Assembly: GCA_934725305.1 (NCBI GenBank)
Contig: CAKVBA010000015.1
Span: 1-56,989 of the forward strand
DNA length: 56,989 bases
Direction of reading: 5' to 3'
Source: an uncultured Parabacteroides sp.
GTDB lineage: Bacteria; Bacteroidota; Bacteroidia; Bacteroidales; Tannerellaceae
Below are positions 24,264 to 32,494 of the stretch, piece after piece. The notes under the pieces are model-generated. The model was not told the origin of the DNA and searched no databases. It saw only the letters and a list, made by a program, of their open reading frames with translations. Each line of letters opens with the position of its first letter. Within the stretch, counting starts at the first letter, position 1. A program made the translations under genes and the position numbers.

Positions 24264-24635
24264 CTATTTCATAAATACAAAATAAACAGCCAATATCAAG
24301 CAAACGAAGGCAGCTATATGATTCCAGTGCAAAGCTTCACCTTTAAAGAATACAGTTGTAAAAACTGTGAATATAATAAGAGTTATTACTTCTTGAAGAA
24401 CTTTCAACTGCATCAATGAAAATGGTCCTCCATTACCTACATATCCAATGCGATTCGCTGGAATTTGACAAGAATACTCAAAAAAAGCTATTGACCAACT
24501 AAAGGCTATTACACCTATCAAAGGAAGAGCAGCAAACCAAGAATATTCCTGCTTCATCTTTAAATGACCATACCAAGCAAAAGTCATAAAGACATTTGAT
24601 ACTATAAGCAATAAAATTGTGTAGAGAGCTTTCAT
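24264..24635 (-). CDS. Intact DUF486 (DMT-like) membrane protein carried by the element
   Basis: A 123-residue protein with four hydrophobic helices; the DUF486 family is related to small drug/metabolite transporters, function unknown. Conserved segments are AWYGHLKMKQ, IAFFEYSCQIPANRIGY and GGPFSLMQLKVLQEVITL. By hand alignment it shares 82 of 123 residues with the protein rebuilt from the two host halves, with no gaps. So it is a diverged homologue brought in by the element, not a recent duplicate. It starts 33 bp after the closed host fragment on the same strand and so should be transcribed from the ttcA promoter. It keeps the FFEY target site, with different flanking bases. Confidence 0.9.
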   Translation of the reverse strand: MKALYTILLLIVSNVFMTFAWYGHLKMKQEYSWFAALPLIGVIAFSWSIAFFEYSCQIPANRIGYVGNGGPFSLMQLKVLQEVITLIIFTVFTTVFFKGEALHWNHIAAFVCLILAVYFVFMK

Positions 24636-24667
24636 ATTATTCTAATTCTACTATACATTATTATATA

Positions 24668-24874
24668 TCAACGTAAAATGTTAAATTTCCAGTTGGGTTT
24701 TTCTATTTTATTATACTCAAAGAAGGCCAGAAACCAGCTGAAGAGGATAACTCCAATCAATGGAAGATGCTCAAACCAGCTGAACTGTTGTTTCATTTTG
24801 AGATGGCCATACCAGGCACAAGTCATAAAGATATTGGATACGACCAATAGCAGAATGGTATAAACTCCTTGCAT
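24668..24874 (-). pseudogene. DUF486 membrane protein, N-terminal half split off by the element
   Basis: Host residues 1-54 (MQGVYTILLLVVSN ... LAFFEY) are followed by 14 element-encoded residues and a stop at 24668. It begins one base after the ttcA stop, so the gene was the second of a ttcA-DUF486 operon. The truncated product would hold only two membrane helices. With 10861-11067 it rebuilds a 123-residue protein. Confidence 0.9.
24714..24719. other. Right attachment site of the element
   Basis: TACTCA, matching TATTCA at 11069-11074. Element DNA is to the left and host DUF486 sequence (AAGAAGGCCAG, coding for LAFF on the minus strand) to the right. Confidence 0.7.
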
Positions 24875-24875
24875 G

Positions 24876-25622
24876 TTATTTGATATTTTTGGGTAGATAA
24901 TCTGTTTGAATGTGAGTCATGCTTTTCCAAAGACTATAGCGTGCTTCGGGATTGATCGACTCAAGATGTGCTAATACTTCTTTCATGTCCGATCGGCTCG
25001 AATCCGATTCGTACGGACAGTTTTTGATTTGTTTCTGATAGTTTAGCCATTCGGCCAAAGCGGTCAGTTCTTTCTCTGTGACCAGACAAAGCGGACGGAT
25101 AATCTCCATTTCGAACTTATCCATTTTCAGTCGCGGAGGCATGGTGCCAAATGCTCCTTGATGTGTCATGTTCATCAGTAGCGTCTCCAAGATATCATCT
25201 TGATGATGACCTAAGGCAATTTTATTGCACTGATGCTTCTTGGCAATCTCAAAGAGGGCTTTGCGTCTCATCCAAGAGCAGAGGAAACAGGGCGATTTGC
25301 GATGATCTGTTGTGGCATCAAATTGAGTTTCATAGACAATAAAGGGTAATCCATGCTCCTCGGCCTTGCTTCTCAGATAGTCGGTGTCAGAATGATAAGG
25401 AATATTGCTCATGATGATATGAGCCACTATCACTTCGAACCGAGGATTGAATATCTTGGAGCGTCTGCCCAGCAGATCGACCAATGCCAGCGAGTCTTTG
25501 CCTCCCGACAGACCGATTAGAATCTTGTCGCCATTGGCAATCAGTCCATAGTCGAAGATTGCTTTTTTTACCTTGTTTTCTATTTTGTGGAGTAGACGAT
25601 CTCCTTCAGCCAACTTTGCCAT
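24876..25622 (-). CDS. ttcA: tRNA 2-thiocytidine synthetase TtcA
   Basis: Adds sulfur to C32 of certain tRNAs, an ATP-dependent iron-sulfur enzyme. The 248 residues have the PP-loop ILIGLSGGKDSLALVDLL near residue 35, the first cysteine pair SPCFLCSWMRRKALFE (CxxC, near 112) and IALGHHQDDILETLLMN. The third Fe-S cysteine is in QIKNCPYESDSSRSDMKE. Promoter at 25643-25650. It is followed after one base by the split DUF486 gene. Confidence 0.9.
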   Translation of the reverse strand: MAKLAEGDRLLHKIENKVKKAIFDYGLIANGDKILIGLSGGKDSLALVDLLGRRSKIFNPRFEVIVAHIIMSNIPYHSDTDYLRSKAEEHGLPFIVYETQFDATTDHRKSPCFLCSWMRRKALFEIAKKHQCNKIALGHHQDDILETLLMNMTHQGAFGTMPPRLKMDKFEMEIIRPLCLVTEKELTALAEWLNYQKQIKNCPYESDSSRSDMKEVLAHLESINPEARYSLWKSMTHIQTDYLPKNIK

Positions 25623-25642
25623 ATCTTGTTTTTAACAAGCTA

Positions 25643-25650
25643 CAAAAGTA
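25643..25650 (-). promoter_or_regulatory. Predicted -7 box (TACTTTTG) for ttcA
   Basis: On the minus strand, 21 bp before the ttcA ATG. A short hairpin (CTTGTT/AACAAG) lies in the leader. This promoter would also serve the element's DUF486 copy. Confidence 0.55.
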
Positions 25651-25730
25651 CATAATTTATTAGAATCCATTCCTCTATAGATTTGTTCAATTGCGCAAAA
25701 AGAATTTTCTTTGTAGAAAAAGAGCGTGTT

Positions 25731-26117
25731 ATGGATAAATTAGTAGAAATTGCTCGGTTTACTTATCCGGCAGAGGCGCAGACACTGATGGCTTTACTCC
25801 GTTCTGAAGGAATAGAATGTTACTTGCGGAATGAGATAACGAGTCAACTCTATGCAGGAGCGTTAGAGGTAGGAAGTGCTCGTGTTGAGATAAAGGAAAG
25901 TGATGTGGAGCATGCTATGGAGGTAATGCGTATAGGCGGTTATGAGATTCCGGATGAAGATGAGGGAATTGAGTCGGTTCAGGCGGTAGCCGGATGGACT
26001 CGTCATATTCCGTTTCTGCGAAACTATCCATTAGAGGTGCAGATTATTATTCTGTTTGTCGTGGTGGCAGTCTGCTTGGCATTGCTCGTTTTTGTCGGAT
26101 CAGATATTTCTTTTTAA
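25731..26117 (+). CDS. DUF2007 domain membrane protein
   Basis: The 128-residue protein has the DUF2007 (signal-transducing PII-like) fold at the N-terminus: LVEIARFTYPAEAQTLMALL ... GIECYLRNE, a typical one with alternating beta-alpha, then a linker and a C-terminal membrane helix (VQIIILFVVVAVCLALLVFV). Role unknown. I start at the ATG at 25731. The next small membrane gene follows by 13 bp. Confidence 0.75.
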   Translation: MDKLVEIARFTYPAEAQTLMALLRSEGIECYLRNEITSQLYAGALEVGSARVEIKESDVEHAMEVMRIGGYEIPDEDEGIESVQAVAGWTRHIPFLRNYPLEVQIIILFVVVAVCLALLVFVGSDISF

Positions 26118-26130
26118 TAAATAGAGTGGA

Positions 26131-26316
26131 ATGGCTAGAAGAAAGATTACAAACAGTCAGGCTGTTTGCCTGACATTGTTGTGGGGTGTATTAGCTTATA
26201 TGTTATTAATGTATAGCGAAACGATCACATTCGATGTGCTTTTTGCGTTGATCGCTTCCGGAATAATTGTGTTTGTACCGGTTTATAAGAATATCAAACA
26301 TCGTAAAGACTCGTAA
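26131..26316 (+). CDS. Small two-helix membrane protein (61 aa)
   Basis: Two hydrophobic helices (AVCLTLLWGVLAYMLLMY and VLFALIASGIIVFVPVY) with basic ends. No family recognised. Probably co-transcribed with the DUF2007 gene; a terminator follows. Confidence 0.6.
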   Translation: MARRKITNSQAVCLTLLWGVLAYMLLMYSETITFDVLFALIASGIIVFVPVYKNIKHRKDS

Positions 26317-26368
26317 AGGAGTTTTCTGAACAACTTTTTGATATACAGCAAACCTTGTGTTTGTATAG

Positions 26369-26417
26369 AAAGAGCTATATTTATATTTCCCTGTCGGTAT
26401 AGCTCTTTCTCTTTTTA
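26369..26417 (+). terminator. Intrinsic terminator
   Basis: AAAGAGCTATA pairs perfectly with TATAGCTCTTT (11 bp), followed by CTCTTTTT. Confidence 0.85.
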
Positions 26418-26546
26418 TTTATTTCTAACTCTTAAACCCAATTTGAGTTGATATAATTTAACATTTAAGAACATTTAAATCGGAAATTATTCTGTATGTT
26501 TACGACATCGTCTATTTTGAAAAAGCAAATCAAATATTGTAGTATT

Positions 26547-28178
26547 ATGAATAATTCCATTTTTAATTTTCCTAAGCCAAATAATGAACCTGTAAAATCT
26601 TATGCACCGGGTTCAAGTGAAAAAATCGCTTTAAAGAAAGCGTTAGCTGAGTTGAGTGCAGAGGAATGGGATATTCCTTTGATTATTGGAGGTAAAGAGG
26701 TGCGTACAGGTAATACCGGAAAGGTTGTAATGCCGCATGATCACCATCATGTGTTAGCTACTTATCATAAGGCAGGAGAACAAGAGGTTCAGATGGCTAT
26801 TGATGCAGCTATGAAGGCTCATCATGACTGGTCGATTCTTCCTTGGGAAGAACGAGCATCTGTTATGTTACGTGTTGCAGAACTTATTTCAACTAAATAT
26901 CGTTATTTACTGAATGCATCTGTTATGTTGGGACAGAGTAAGAACCCGTTCCAGGCAGAAATTGATGCTCCTTGTGAATTGATAGACTTTTTGCGTTTCA
27001 GCACATTCTATGCAAGTCAGGTTTATGGTGACCAGCCCTATTCTGAAACAGGTATCTTGAACCGCATGGAATACCGTGCATTGGAAGGCTTCGTATTTTC
27101 ATTGACTCCGTTCAACTTTACATCTATTGCTTCTAATCTGAATATGGCTCCGGCTATGATGGGTAATGTCGCTGTATGGAAACCGTCAACAACAGCTATT
27201 CACTCAAATTATCTGTTGATGAAGATCTTCCATGAAGCAGGTTTGCCTGATGGCGTTGTCAACTTTATTCCGGGTGAGGGTCGCTTGATTGGTAAGGTGA
27301 TAACTTCAAGCAGAGATTTGGCCGGTTTCCATTTTACCGGATCAACAAATACATTCAATACATTGTGGCGCCAGATTGGTGAGAACTTGGGTAATTACAA
27401 GTCTTATCCGAAGATTGTCGGCGAAACCGGAGGAAAGAACTTTATCTTTGTTCATCCGTCTGCTCCTACGGCTGATGTGGCAACAGCTATTGTTCGTGGT
27501 GCATTTGAATATCAAGGACAGAAATGTTCTGCCGGTTCTCGTGCTTACATCCCGGCTTCTATGTGGAAAGAGCTGAAAGAACAGATTGGCGAAATGTTGA
27601 AAGAGATCAAGATGGGTGATGTTCAAGACTTCACAAACTTCGTTAATGCTGTGATTGATGAGGCTTCGTTCGATAATATCATGGGTTATATCAATTATGC
27701 TAAGTCTGCTGCTGATGCCGAAGTTATCTTTGGTGGTCATGGTGATAAGTCTGTAGGTTACTACATTGAACCGACAGTGATTCAGACAACCAACCCGATG
27801 TTTAAGTCTATGGTCGAAGAGATCTTTGGTCCGGTTATCACTATTTATGTATATGAAGACGATAAGTATGAAGAAACGCTGGAATTGTGTGACAGAACTT
27901 CTCCTTATGGCCTGACCGGTTCAATCTTTGCTCGCGATCGTTATGCAATTGATAAGGCATTCAACAAACTGCGTTATTCAGCAGGTAACTTCTATATCAA
28001 TGACAAACCGACAGGAGCTGTGATTGCTCAGCAGCCGTTTGGTGGCTCTCGTGCATCAGGTACAAATGATAAGGCTGGTGGTCCGTTGAACTTGATTCGT
28101 TGGACAAATCCTCGTTGTATCAAGGAATGTCTGGTTCCTCCAACTCATTACGGTTATCCGTTCTTGCAGGAGAAATAA
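26547..28178 (+). CDS. pruA: L-glutamate gamma-semialdehyde (P5C) dehydrogenase
   Basis: Oxidises glutamate semialdehyde to glutamate with NAD, the second step of proline breakdown. The 543-residue aldehyde dehydrogenase has the catalytic Glu region VGETGGKNFIFVHPSA near residue 290, the nucleophile in YQGQKCSAGSRAY near 325, and the C-terminal EEIFGPVITIYVYED. It matches the stand-alone P5CDH type, not the bifunctional PutA. ATG at 26547 chosen; the longer frame to 26496 contains a likely promoter. No proline dehydrogenase is adjacent. Confidence 0.92.
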   Translation: MNNSIFNFPKPNNEPVKSYAPGSSEKIALKKALAELSAEEWDIPLIIGGKEVRTGNTGKVVMPHDHHHVLATYHKAGEQEVQMAIDAAMKAHHDWSILPWEERASVMLRVAELISTKYRYLLNASVMLGQSKNPFQAEIDAPCELIDFLRFSTFYASQVYGDQPYSETGILNRMEYRALEGFVFSLTPFNFTSIASNLNMAPAMMGNVAVWKPSTTAIHSNYLLMKIFHEAGLPDGVVNFIPGEGRLIGKVITSSRDLAGFHFTGSTNTFNTLWRQIGENLGNYKSYPKIVGETGGKNFIFVHPSAPTADVATAIVRGAFEYQGQKCSAGSRAYIPASMWKELKEQIGEMLKEIKMGDVQDFTNFVNAVIDEASFDNIMGYINYAKSAADAEVIFGGHGDKSVGYYIEPTVIQTTNPMFKSMVEEIFGPVITIYVYEDDKYEETLELCDRTSPYGLTGSIFARDRYAIDKAFNKLRYSAGNFYINDKPTGAVIAQQPFGGSRASGTNDKAGGPLNLIRWTNPRCIKECLVPPTHYGYPFLQEK

Positions 28179-28207
28179 TATAGAATTCTGACACATCAAA
28201 CTTTACG

Positions 28208-28326
28208 AGACGGTGTGCCATAATTGTAAACTGCTGCGTTGCTTTCGGAATTCGACCTCAGTTATTTACACTACTGTCGGTCTCATCCCCAACGCCTTGC
28301 CTTTTACTAATTATGACATACCGTCT
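28208..28326. repeat. MITE-like repeat, copy 1, with terminal inverted repeats
   Basis: A 119-bp intergenic block. The left end AGACGGTGTGCCATAATTG and the right end in reverse complement, AGACGGTATGTCATAATTAG, form imperfect terminal inverted repeats of about 20 bp. The interior (TTGCTTTCGGAATTCGACCT) is nearly identical to copy 2 at 54211. It has no coding capacity, so it would need a transposase elsewhere. Confidence 0.65.
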
Positions 28327-28413
28327 TCTCTTTTATACAGGCGAGGCGGCCAAGACCAAGACCTTCTGCAAGAATAAAAGGAGGAAAAGTGAATGTTGTT
28401 AGAATAAAATTCA

Positions 28414-28421
28414 TATCTTTG
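28414..28421 (+). promoter_or_regulatory. Predicted -7 box (TATCTTTG) for the HU/SPOR gene
   Basis: Exact TAnnTTTG match only four bases before the ATG at 28426, so the transcript would be leaderless or translation starts at a later codon (ATG at 28456 or 28465). Confidence 0.55.
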
Positions 28422-28425
28422 TGAT

Positions 28426-29496
28426 ATGCTAAGGATTGTAACACATATCGAACACATGCTGTTGATGCATGATTGCATCATCATCCCGAAGTTTGGTGGT
28501 TTTGTTTTGCAAACCATTCCAGCCTCTTATGACAAGCAGAAAAATCAGTTTTCACCTTTGCGCAAGGAGGTTGTTTTCAATTCAACATTGCAATATAACG
28601 ATGGACTTTTGTCGGAGTCGTATATGAAGAGCTACGGGGTTGATTACCGTAAGGCTCAGTTGATGTTGGATGAAGATGTACAGTCTTTGAAGGCTGTCTT
28701 GCAGCAAGAAGGCAATGTGTCGTTGGGAAATTTGGGCTCTTTCTCGTTAGAAGAAGAGGGACAGATTCTGTTCCGTTCGAATGATGTGCAGACCTTCAGT
28801 ATGGATTCCTATGGCTTATCGGCCTTTTATTTTCCTCCATTAAGCAGTTTGCCGAAGACTTCGGCAAGACCGAACGCTCAAGTGGATATGCCAGCCTTGC
28901 CAAAAGAGCCGGCATCAGCTTCAATCTGGAGTTGGGGTTGGGGACGTGTGGCTATTGCTTCAGCGGCTGCCGTAGCCTTGTTCCTGTTGGTTTCTACGCC
29001 GGTCAAAGAGGTGAACCAGTCTGCTTATACAGCCAGTTTTGTACCGACAAAAATGGTAGTAAACAACAAGAAAGCTGTTACTGAGATGGTTCCGGTGGAG
29101 AAGAAAGAGGAGGTAAAGGTTATAGCAGAAGCGACTGTACCAGCAGAGAAGCGAGTAGAGTCGAAAGCAAAGGCTCCGATAGAGAAGCCGGTTGTGGCGG
29201 AGTCGAAAGCGAAGACGCCGGTAAAACAGGAACAGCCTGTAGCAAAGCCGACTGCCAAGAAGAGCGGCAAGACCTATTATATTGTGATTGCCAGTTTCCC
29301 GACAGAGTCTCAGGCAAATCAGTTTTTGGCAGGAGTCGATCGCAAAGTGTGCCGCAATGCCAACAAGATATCCAATGGAAACAAGTATCGTATCTATGCC
29401 GATAAATACATGAGCCGAGCCGAAGCCGAGTCGTATATGAAGCAGCTCCGTAATCATCCTAAATATAAGGATGCTTGGTTGTTTATAACCCGATAA
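28426..29496 (+). CDS. HU-type N-terminal domain protein with SPOR domain
   Basis: The 356-residue protein joins an N-terminal HU/CCDC81-like domain (HDCIIIPKFGGFVLQTIPA ... NDGLLSESY, about 1-105), a membrane helix (RVAIASAAAVALFLLVST, near 185), a Lys/Glu/Ala/Pro-rich spacer of about 70 residues, and a C-terminal SPOR domain (YYIVIASFPTESQANQFL). SPOR domains bind denuded glycan strands at the septum. A protein with a cytoplasmic HU-like head and a periplasmic SPOR tail could tie nucleoid or cytoplasmic partners to the division wall; that is inference. The helicase gene follows by 15 bp. Confidence 0.82.
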   Translation: MLRIVTHIEHMLLMHDCIIIPKFGGFVLQTIPASYDKQKNQFSPLRKEVVFNSTLQYNDGLLSESYMKSYGVDYRKAQLMLDEDVQSLKAVLQQEGNVSLGNLGSFSLEEEGQILFRSNDVQTFSMDSYGLSAFYFPPLSSLPKTSARPNAQVDMPALPKEPASASIWSWGWGRVAIASAAAVALFLLVSTPVKEVNQSAYTASFVPTKMVVNNKKAVTEMVPVEKKEEVKVIAEATVPAEKRVESKAKAPIEKPVVAESKAKTPVKQEQPVAKPTAKKSGKTYYIVIASFPTESQANQFLAGVDRKVCRNANKISNGNKYRIYADKYMSRAEAESYMKQLRNHPKYKDAWLFITR

Positions 29497-29511
29497 GTAA
29501 ACCTGTTTACC

Positions 29512-31524
29512 TTGGACTTTCAAATAGATACTGATAATAGGGAGTTTCAAGATGCGTTGCAGTTGATTACTCACACACGTCAGTCCGTTTTCTTGACAGG
29601 AAAAGCCGGCACTGGTAAATCTACCTTTCTGAAATATATCTGTGCTAATACGAAAAAGAAGCATGTTGTATTGGCTCCAACAGGAATTGCGGCCATTAAT
29701 GCCGGTGGAGTGACATTGCATTCTTTCTTCAAACTGCCTTTCCGTCCGATGCTTCCTGATGATCAGGATTTGAGCCTGAAGAATGGACGTATCTTTGACT
29801 TCTTCAAATACAATCGCGAGAAACGCAAGATCTTGTCTGATGTAGAGCTGGTCATCATCGATGAGATTTCGATGGTCAGAGCCGATATTATCGACTGTGT
29901 CGATCGCATTTTGCGTGTATTCTCAGGAAATATGCGTCTGCCTTTTGGAGGAAAGCAGCTTTTGTTTGTCGGCGACGTGTTTCAGTTGGAACCGGTAGTT
30001 CCTTCCGACCAGAAAGAGATTTTGCAGCTGTTCTATTCCAGTCCCTTCTTCTTTTCAGCCCGAGTGTTTCAGGAAATGAATCTGGTTCCGATAGAATTAC
30101 AGAAGGTCTATCGGCAGACAGATAGTACGTTTATTCAGGTGTTGGACCGTATTCGTAGCAACACGGCACGTATGCCCGAGTTGGAGGTATTGAATGCACG
30201 CTACTTTCCCACGTTTGTGCCTCGTAATGAAGACATGTACATCACTTTGGCCACTCGTCGTGATCAGGTGGATTATATCAATGAGAAGAAGTTGTCCGAG
30301 CTTGAGGGAGACGAGTTTATTTCATACGGCAAGATTGAGGGCGATTTCCCCGAATCCTCTTTGCCTACCCAGTTGAATCTTTCCATTAAAGAGCAGGCCC
30401 AAGTGATCTTTATCGATAACGACCGCGAGCATCGTTGGGTGAATGGAACCATCGGCATTGTTTCCGGTATTGACGAAAAGGGACATGTGTTTGTCTTGCT
30501 CGAGAATGGAAAAGAGTATCTGGTAGAAAGCACATCGTGGCGAAACTATAAATACAAGTATAATGAGCAGGAGAAGCGTATTGAAGAGGAGATTGTAGGA
30601 ACGTTTGAGCAGTTGCCGATCCGTTTGGCGTGGGCCATTACCGTACATAAGAGTCAGGGATTGACCTTTAATCGTGTGGTTGTCGATTTGACGGGAGGAG
30701 TCTTTGCCGGAGGTCAGACTTATGTCGCCTTGAGCCGTTGTACCTCTTTGGATGGAATTGTGCTGCGTGGAAAGATCTCTCCGCGAGACATCTTTATCCG
30801 TAAAGAGATAGTAGAGTTTAGTCGTCGCTTCAACGACAAGACCCTGATTGAAAAGAGCCTTCGAGAGAGCGAAGCCGAGTTGTTGTATGCTCGCGCATGT
30901 CATAGTTTTAACAAAGGGCAATTTGCCGAAGCGGTGGAATCATTTGTGGCGGCTGTTGACAAGCGGAATGACTTGGGCTCACCTTTAGTGAAACGCTTAC
31001 TCCGGATGAAGCTGCAAAAGATCAATGAGCAGAAAGTGCAGATAAAGGCTTTGCGGGAAGAGTTGCAGGCGATGCGCCAAACACAGAAAGAGTATGCCGA
31101 AGAGTATTATCTGATGGGTAATGAGTGTGTGACCAAAGCCAAAGATCTAAAAGCTGCCATTCGCTGTTTTGATAAAGCTTTGAAGCTGAATCCGGATTAT
31201 CTGGATGCTTGGGTGCGTAAAGGCGTTACCTTGTTGGATTTGGAAGAAGACTATGACGCATTGGTGTGTCTGAATAAAGCGGTGCAGTTAAATTCAAATT
31301 CATTCAAGGCCCGTTATAATCGGGGAAAGAGTTATCTGAAGATGAATTATTACGAAGAGGCACTTGCCGATTTGTTGCATGCCGTCAGCCTGAAACCAAA
31401 GCATATAGCTGTGCATGAATATTTGTCGGAGGCTTATACCGGCGTTGGCGAGAGGGAAAAAGCACAAACGCATAAAAAAATAGCAGTGGCGTTGCGAAAA
31501 GAATCGAATAAAGGAACCTGTTGA
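29512..31524 (+). CDS. Pif1-like helicase with C-terminal TPR repeats
   Basis: The 670-residue protein has the UvrD/Pif1-type helicase core: Walker A FLTGKAGTGKSTFLKYI near residue 30, Walker B VIIDEISMVRADIID, QVIFIDNDREHRWVNGT (Pif1 OB-like insert), and the late motif AITVHKSQGLTFNRVVVDL near residue 375. After a helical linker (about 450-530) come about three TPRs (CFDKALKLNPDYLDAWVRKG, and so on). No ATG lies near the start; the TTG at 29512 is the only candidate within the frame after the upstream stop. Confidence 0.85.
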   Translation: MDFQIDTDNREFQDALQLITHTRQSVFLTGKAGTGKSTFLKYICANTKKKHVVLAPTGIAAINAGGVTLHSFFKLPFRPMLPDDQDLSLKNGRIFDFFKYNREKRKILSDVELVIIDEISMVRADIIDCVDRILRVFSGNMRLPFGGKQLLFVGDVFQLEPVVPSDQKEILQLFYSSPFFFSARVFQEMNLVPIELQKVYRQTDSTFIQVLDRIRSNTARMPELEVLNARYFPTFVPRNEDMYITLATRRDQVDYINEKKLSELEGDEFISYGKIEGDFPESSLPTQLNLSIKEQAQVIFIDNDREHRWVNGTIGIVSGIDEKGHVFVLLENGKEYLVESTSWRNYKYKYNEQEKRIEEEIVGTFEQLPIRLAWAITVHKSQGLTFNRVVVDLTGGVFAGGQTYVALSRCTSLDGIVLRGKISPRDIFIRKEIVEFSRRFNDKTLIEKSLRESEAELLYARACHSFNKGQFAEAVESFVAAVDKRNDLGSPLVKRLLRMKLQKINEQKVQIKALREELQAMRQTQKEYAEEYYLMGNECVTKAKDLKAAIRCFDKALKLNPDYLDAWVRKGVTLLDLEEDYDALVCLNKAVQLNSNSFKARYNRGKSYLKMNYYEEALADLLHAVSLKPKHIAVHEYLSEAYTGVGEREKAQTHKKIAVALRKESNKGTC

Positions 31525-31589
31525 ATTATGGAAACCCGTTGGCGGAATCACCATGTATAAGTTCGCTATAAGCGAATAACAATCTTTCT

Positions 31590-31985
31590 CAACGGAGTAC
31601 CTACCTGTTTGGGTTTGTATATGTTACCTGTAAAAATACAATAAGACAGTGCGAAATCGGGATGTTATTAGCCCAAGTAAAAAGGATTAGTTTATTTGCG
31701 GAAATTGGGTGCCTACCCAATTTCAACGGGGTGCCTACCCAATTCCAACGGAGTGCCTATCCAATTTCAACGGAGTGCCTACCCATTTTTCAGAAAGTCT
31801 ATAGATTGATTCTGCATGGAGGATAAAATACTGAAATACAGTCTATTGTTTGCTAAGAAAGTGCGTTTGTCATGAGCTGGACTTATCGGTCAATTCCCAT
31901 GGATTTGCCCATTGTTTCAGATGGATTCGTTGTCTGTTTTCAGTAAATAACAAACCTGATAAATTACAATAACTATCTGAGATTC
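31590..31985 (+). repeat. Intergenic repeat, locus B: 22-bp-period array with conserved flanks
   Basis: GCCT anchors at 31711, 31733, 31755 and 31777 give an exact 22-bp period of GGAGTGCCTACCCAATTTCAA-type units; an isolated unit lies at 31590. Flanks match locus A: AAAAAGGATTAGTTTATTT on the left, and TTGTTTCAGATGGATTCG and AAATTACAATAACTATC on the right. Together with the next 500 bp it fills the 970-bp gap between two genes. From 31990 to 32400 I see nothing further. Confidence 0.75.
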
Positions 31986-32431
31986 CTCACTTGATATCCC
32001 GCCGGCAATAGGTAATGACAGACGAAAGTTCACGGCATCTCTTTATCCCAATTCGGTCATTAGATTACAATTCTTGTTGGTACTTGTTTTGAGCAGATTG
32101 CAATGGCTCTGCGTTGAAGGTATAGTGGGCTATGTCGAAACGCAGGCGGAAGTAGGATGCCGAAAGAAGTGTTGACAAGAGTTGGAAAGAATAAAAATAT
32201 TCATCTGTTTTACTTTTTTCGTTCTAATGACGATTTGGGTTTATGTTGGCATTCGTGAAAAGGTGGTAGAAATCAGGGATGGAGGTGAAGGCCGGAGCAT
32301 TAGATGTGCGCTGATTGGGGTTTAATTCCTCCAACGGGTTTGCAGAAGGTAAAAAGGCCCGTGGAAAGAAAGAAATCAAATTGTAACTTGATTTATATCT
32401 TATTGAAACGACAAGTTGTATAATTTTTCTG

Positions 32432-32439
32432 TATTTTTG
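32432..32439 (+). promoter_or_regulatory. Predicted -7 box (TATTTTTG) for the Oar-like receptor
   Basis: TAnnTTTG match, 56 bp before the ATG at 32495. Confidence 0.55.
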
Positions 32440-32494
32440 CAGAAAAATACATAGTTCTATTGAATTCTATTTTTTTCAATAAATACTGAATCTT

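Larger units (their letters stand above)
11073..24716. mobile_element. 13.6-kb integrated element with large serine recombinase that replaces its own target gene
   Basis: Boundaries come from the two halves of the split DUF486 gene. Inside, the DNA is noticeably AT-richer than on both sides. Cargo in order: large serine recombinase, unknown 284-aa protein, DGQHR protein, small ORFs, iterons and Rep-like protein, zinc-ribbon orphan, DUF3871, RadC, tyrosine recombinase, structured RNA, mini-operon with J-domain, lipoprotein, intact DUF486. No relaxase, coupling protein, conjugation or phage structural genes are visible. It could be a replicating integrative plasmid, a satellite, or an element moved by helper functions. 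The integrase gene starts 70 bp from the left end, as usual for serine-recombinase elements. Confidence 0.88.

Noticed and set aside
24264..24635. DUF486 copy as a duplication generated by the insertion
   Set aside because: It differs from the rebuilt host protein at about a third of positions and lies wholly inside the element, so it came with it.
11073..24716. Prophage or conjugative element
   Set aside because: No capsid, terminase, tail, lysis, relaxase, coupling or mating-pore gene is visible.
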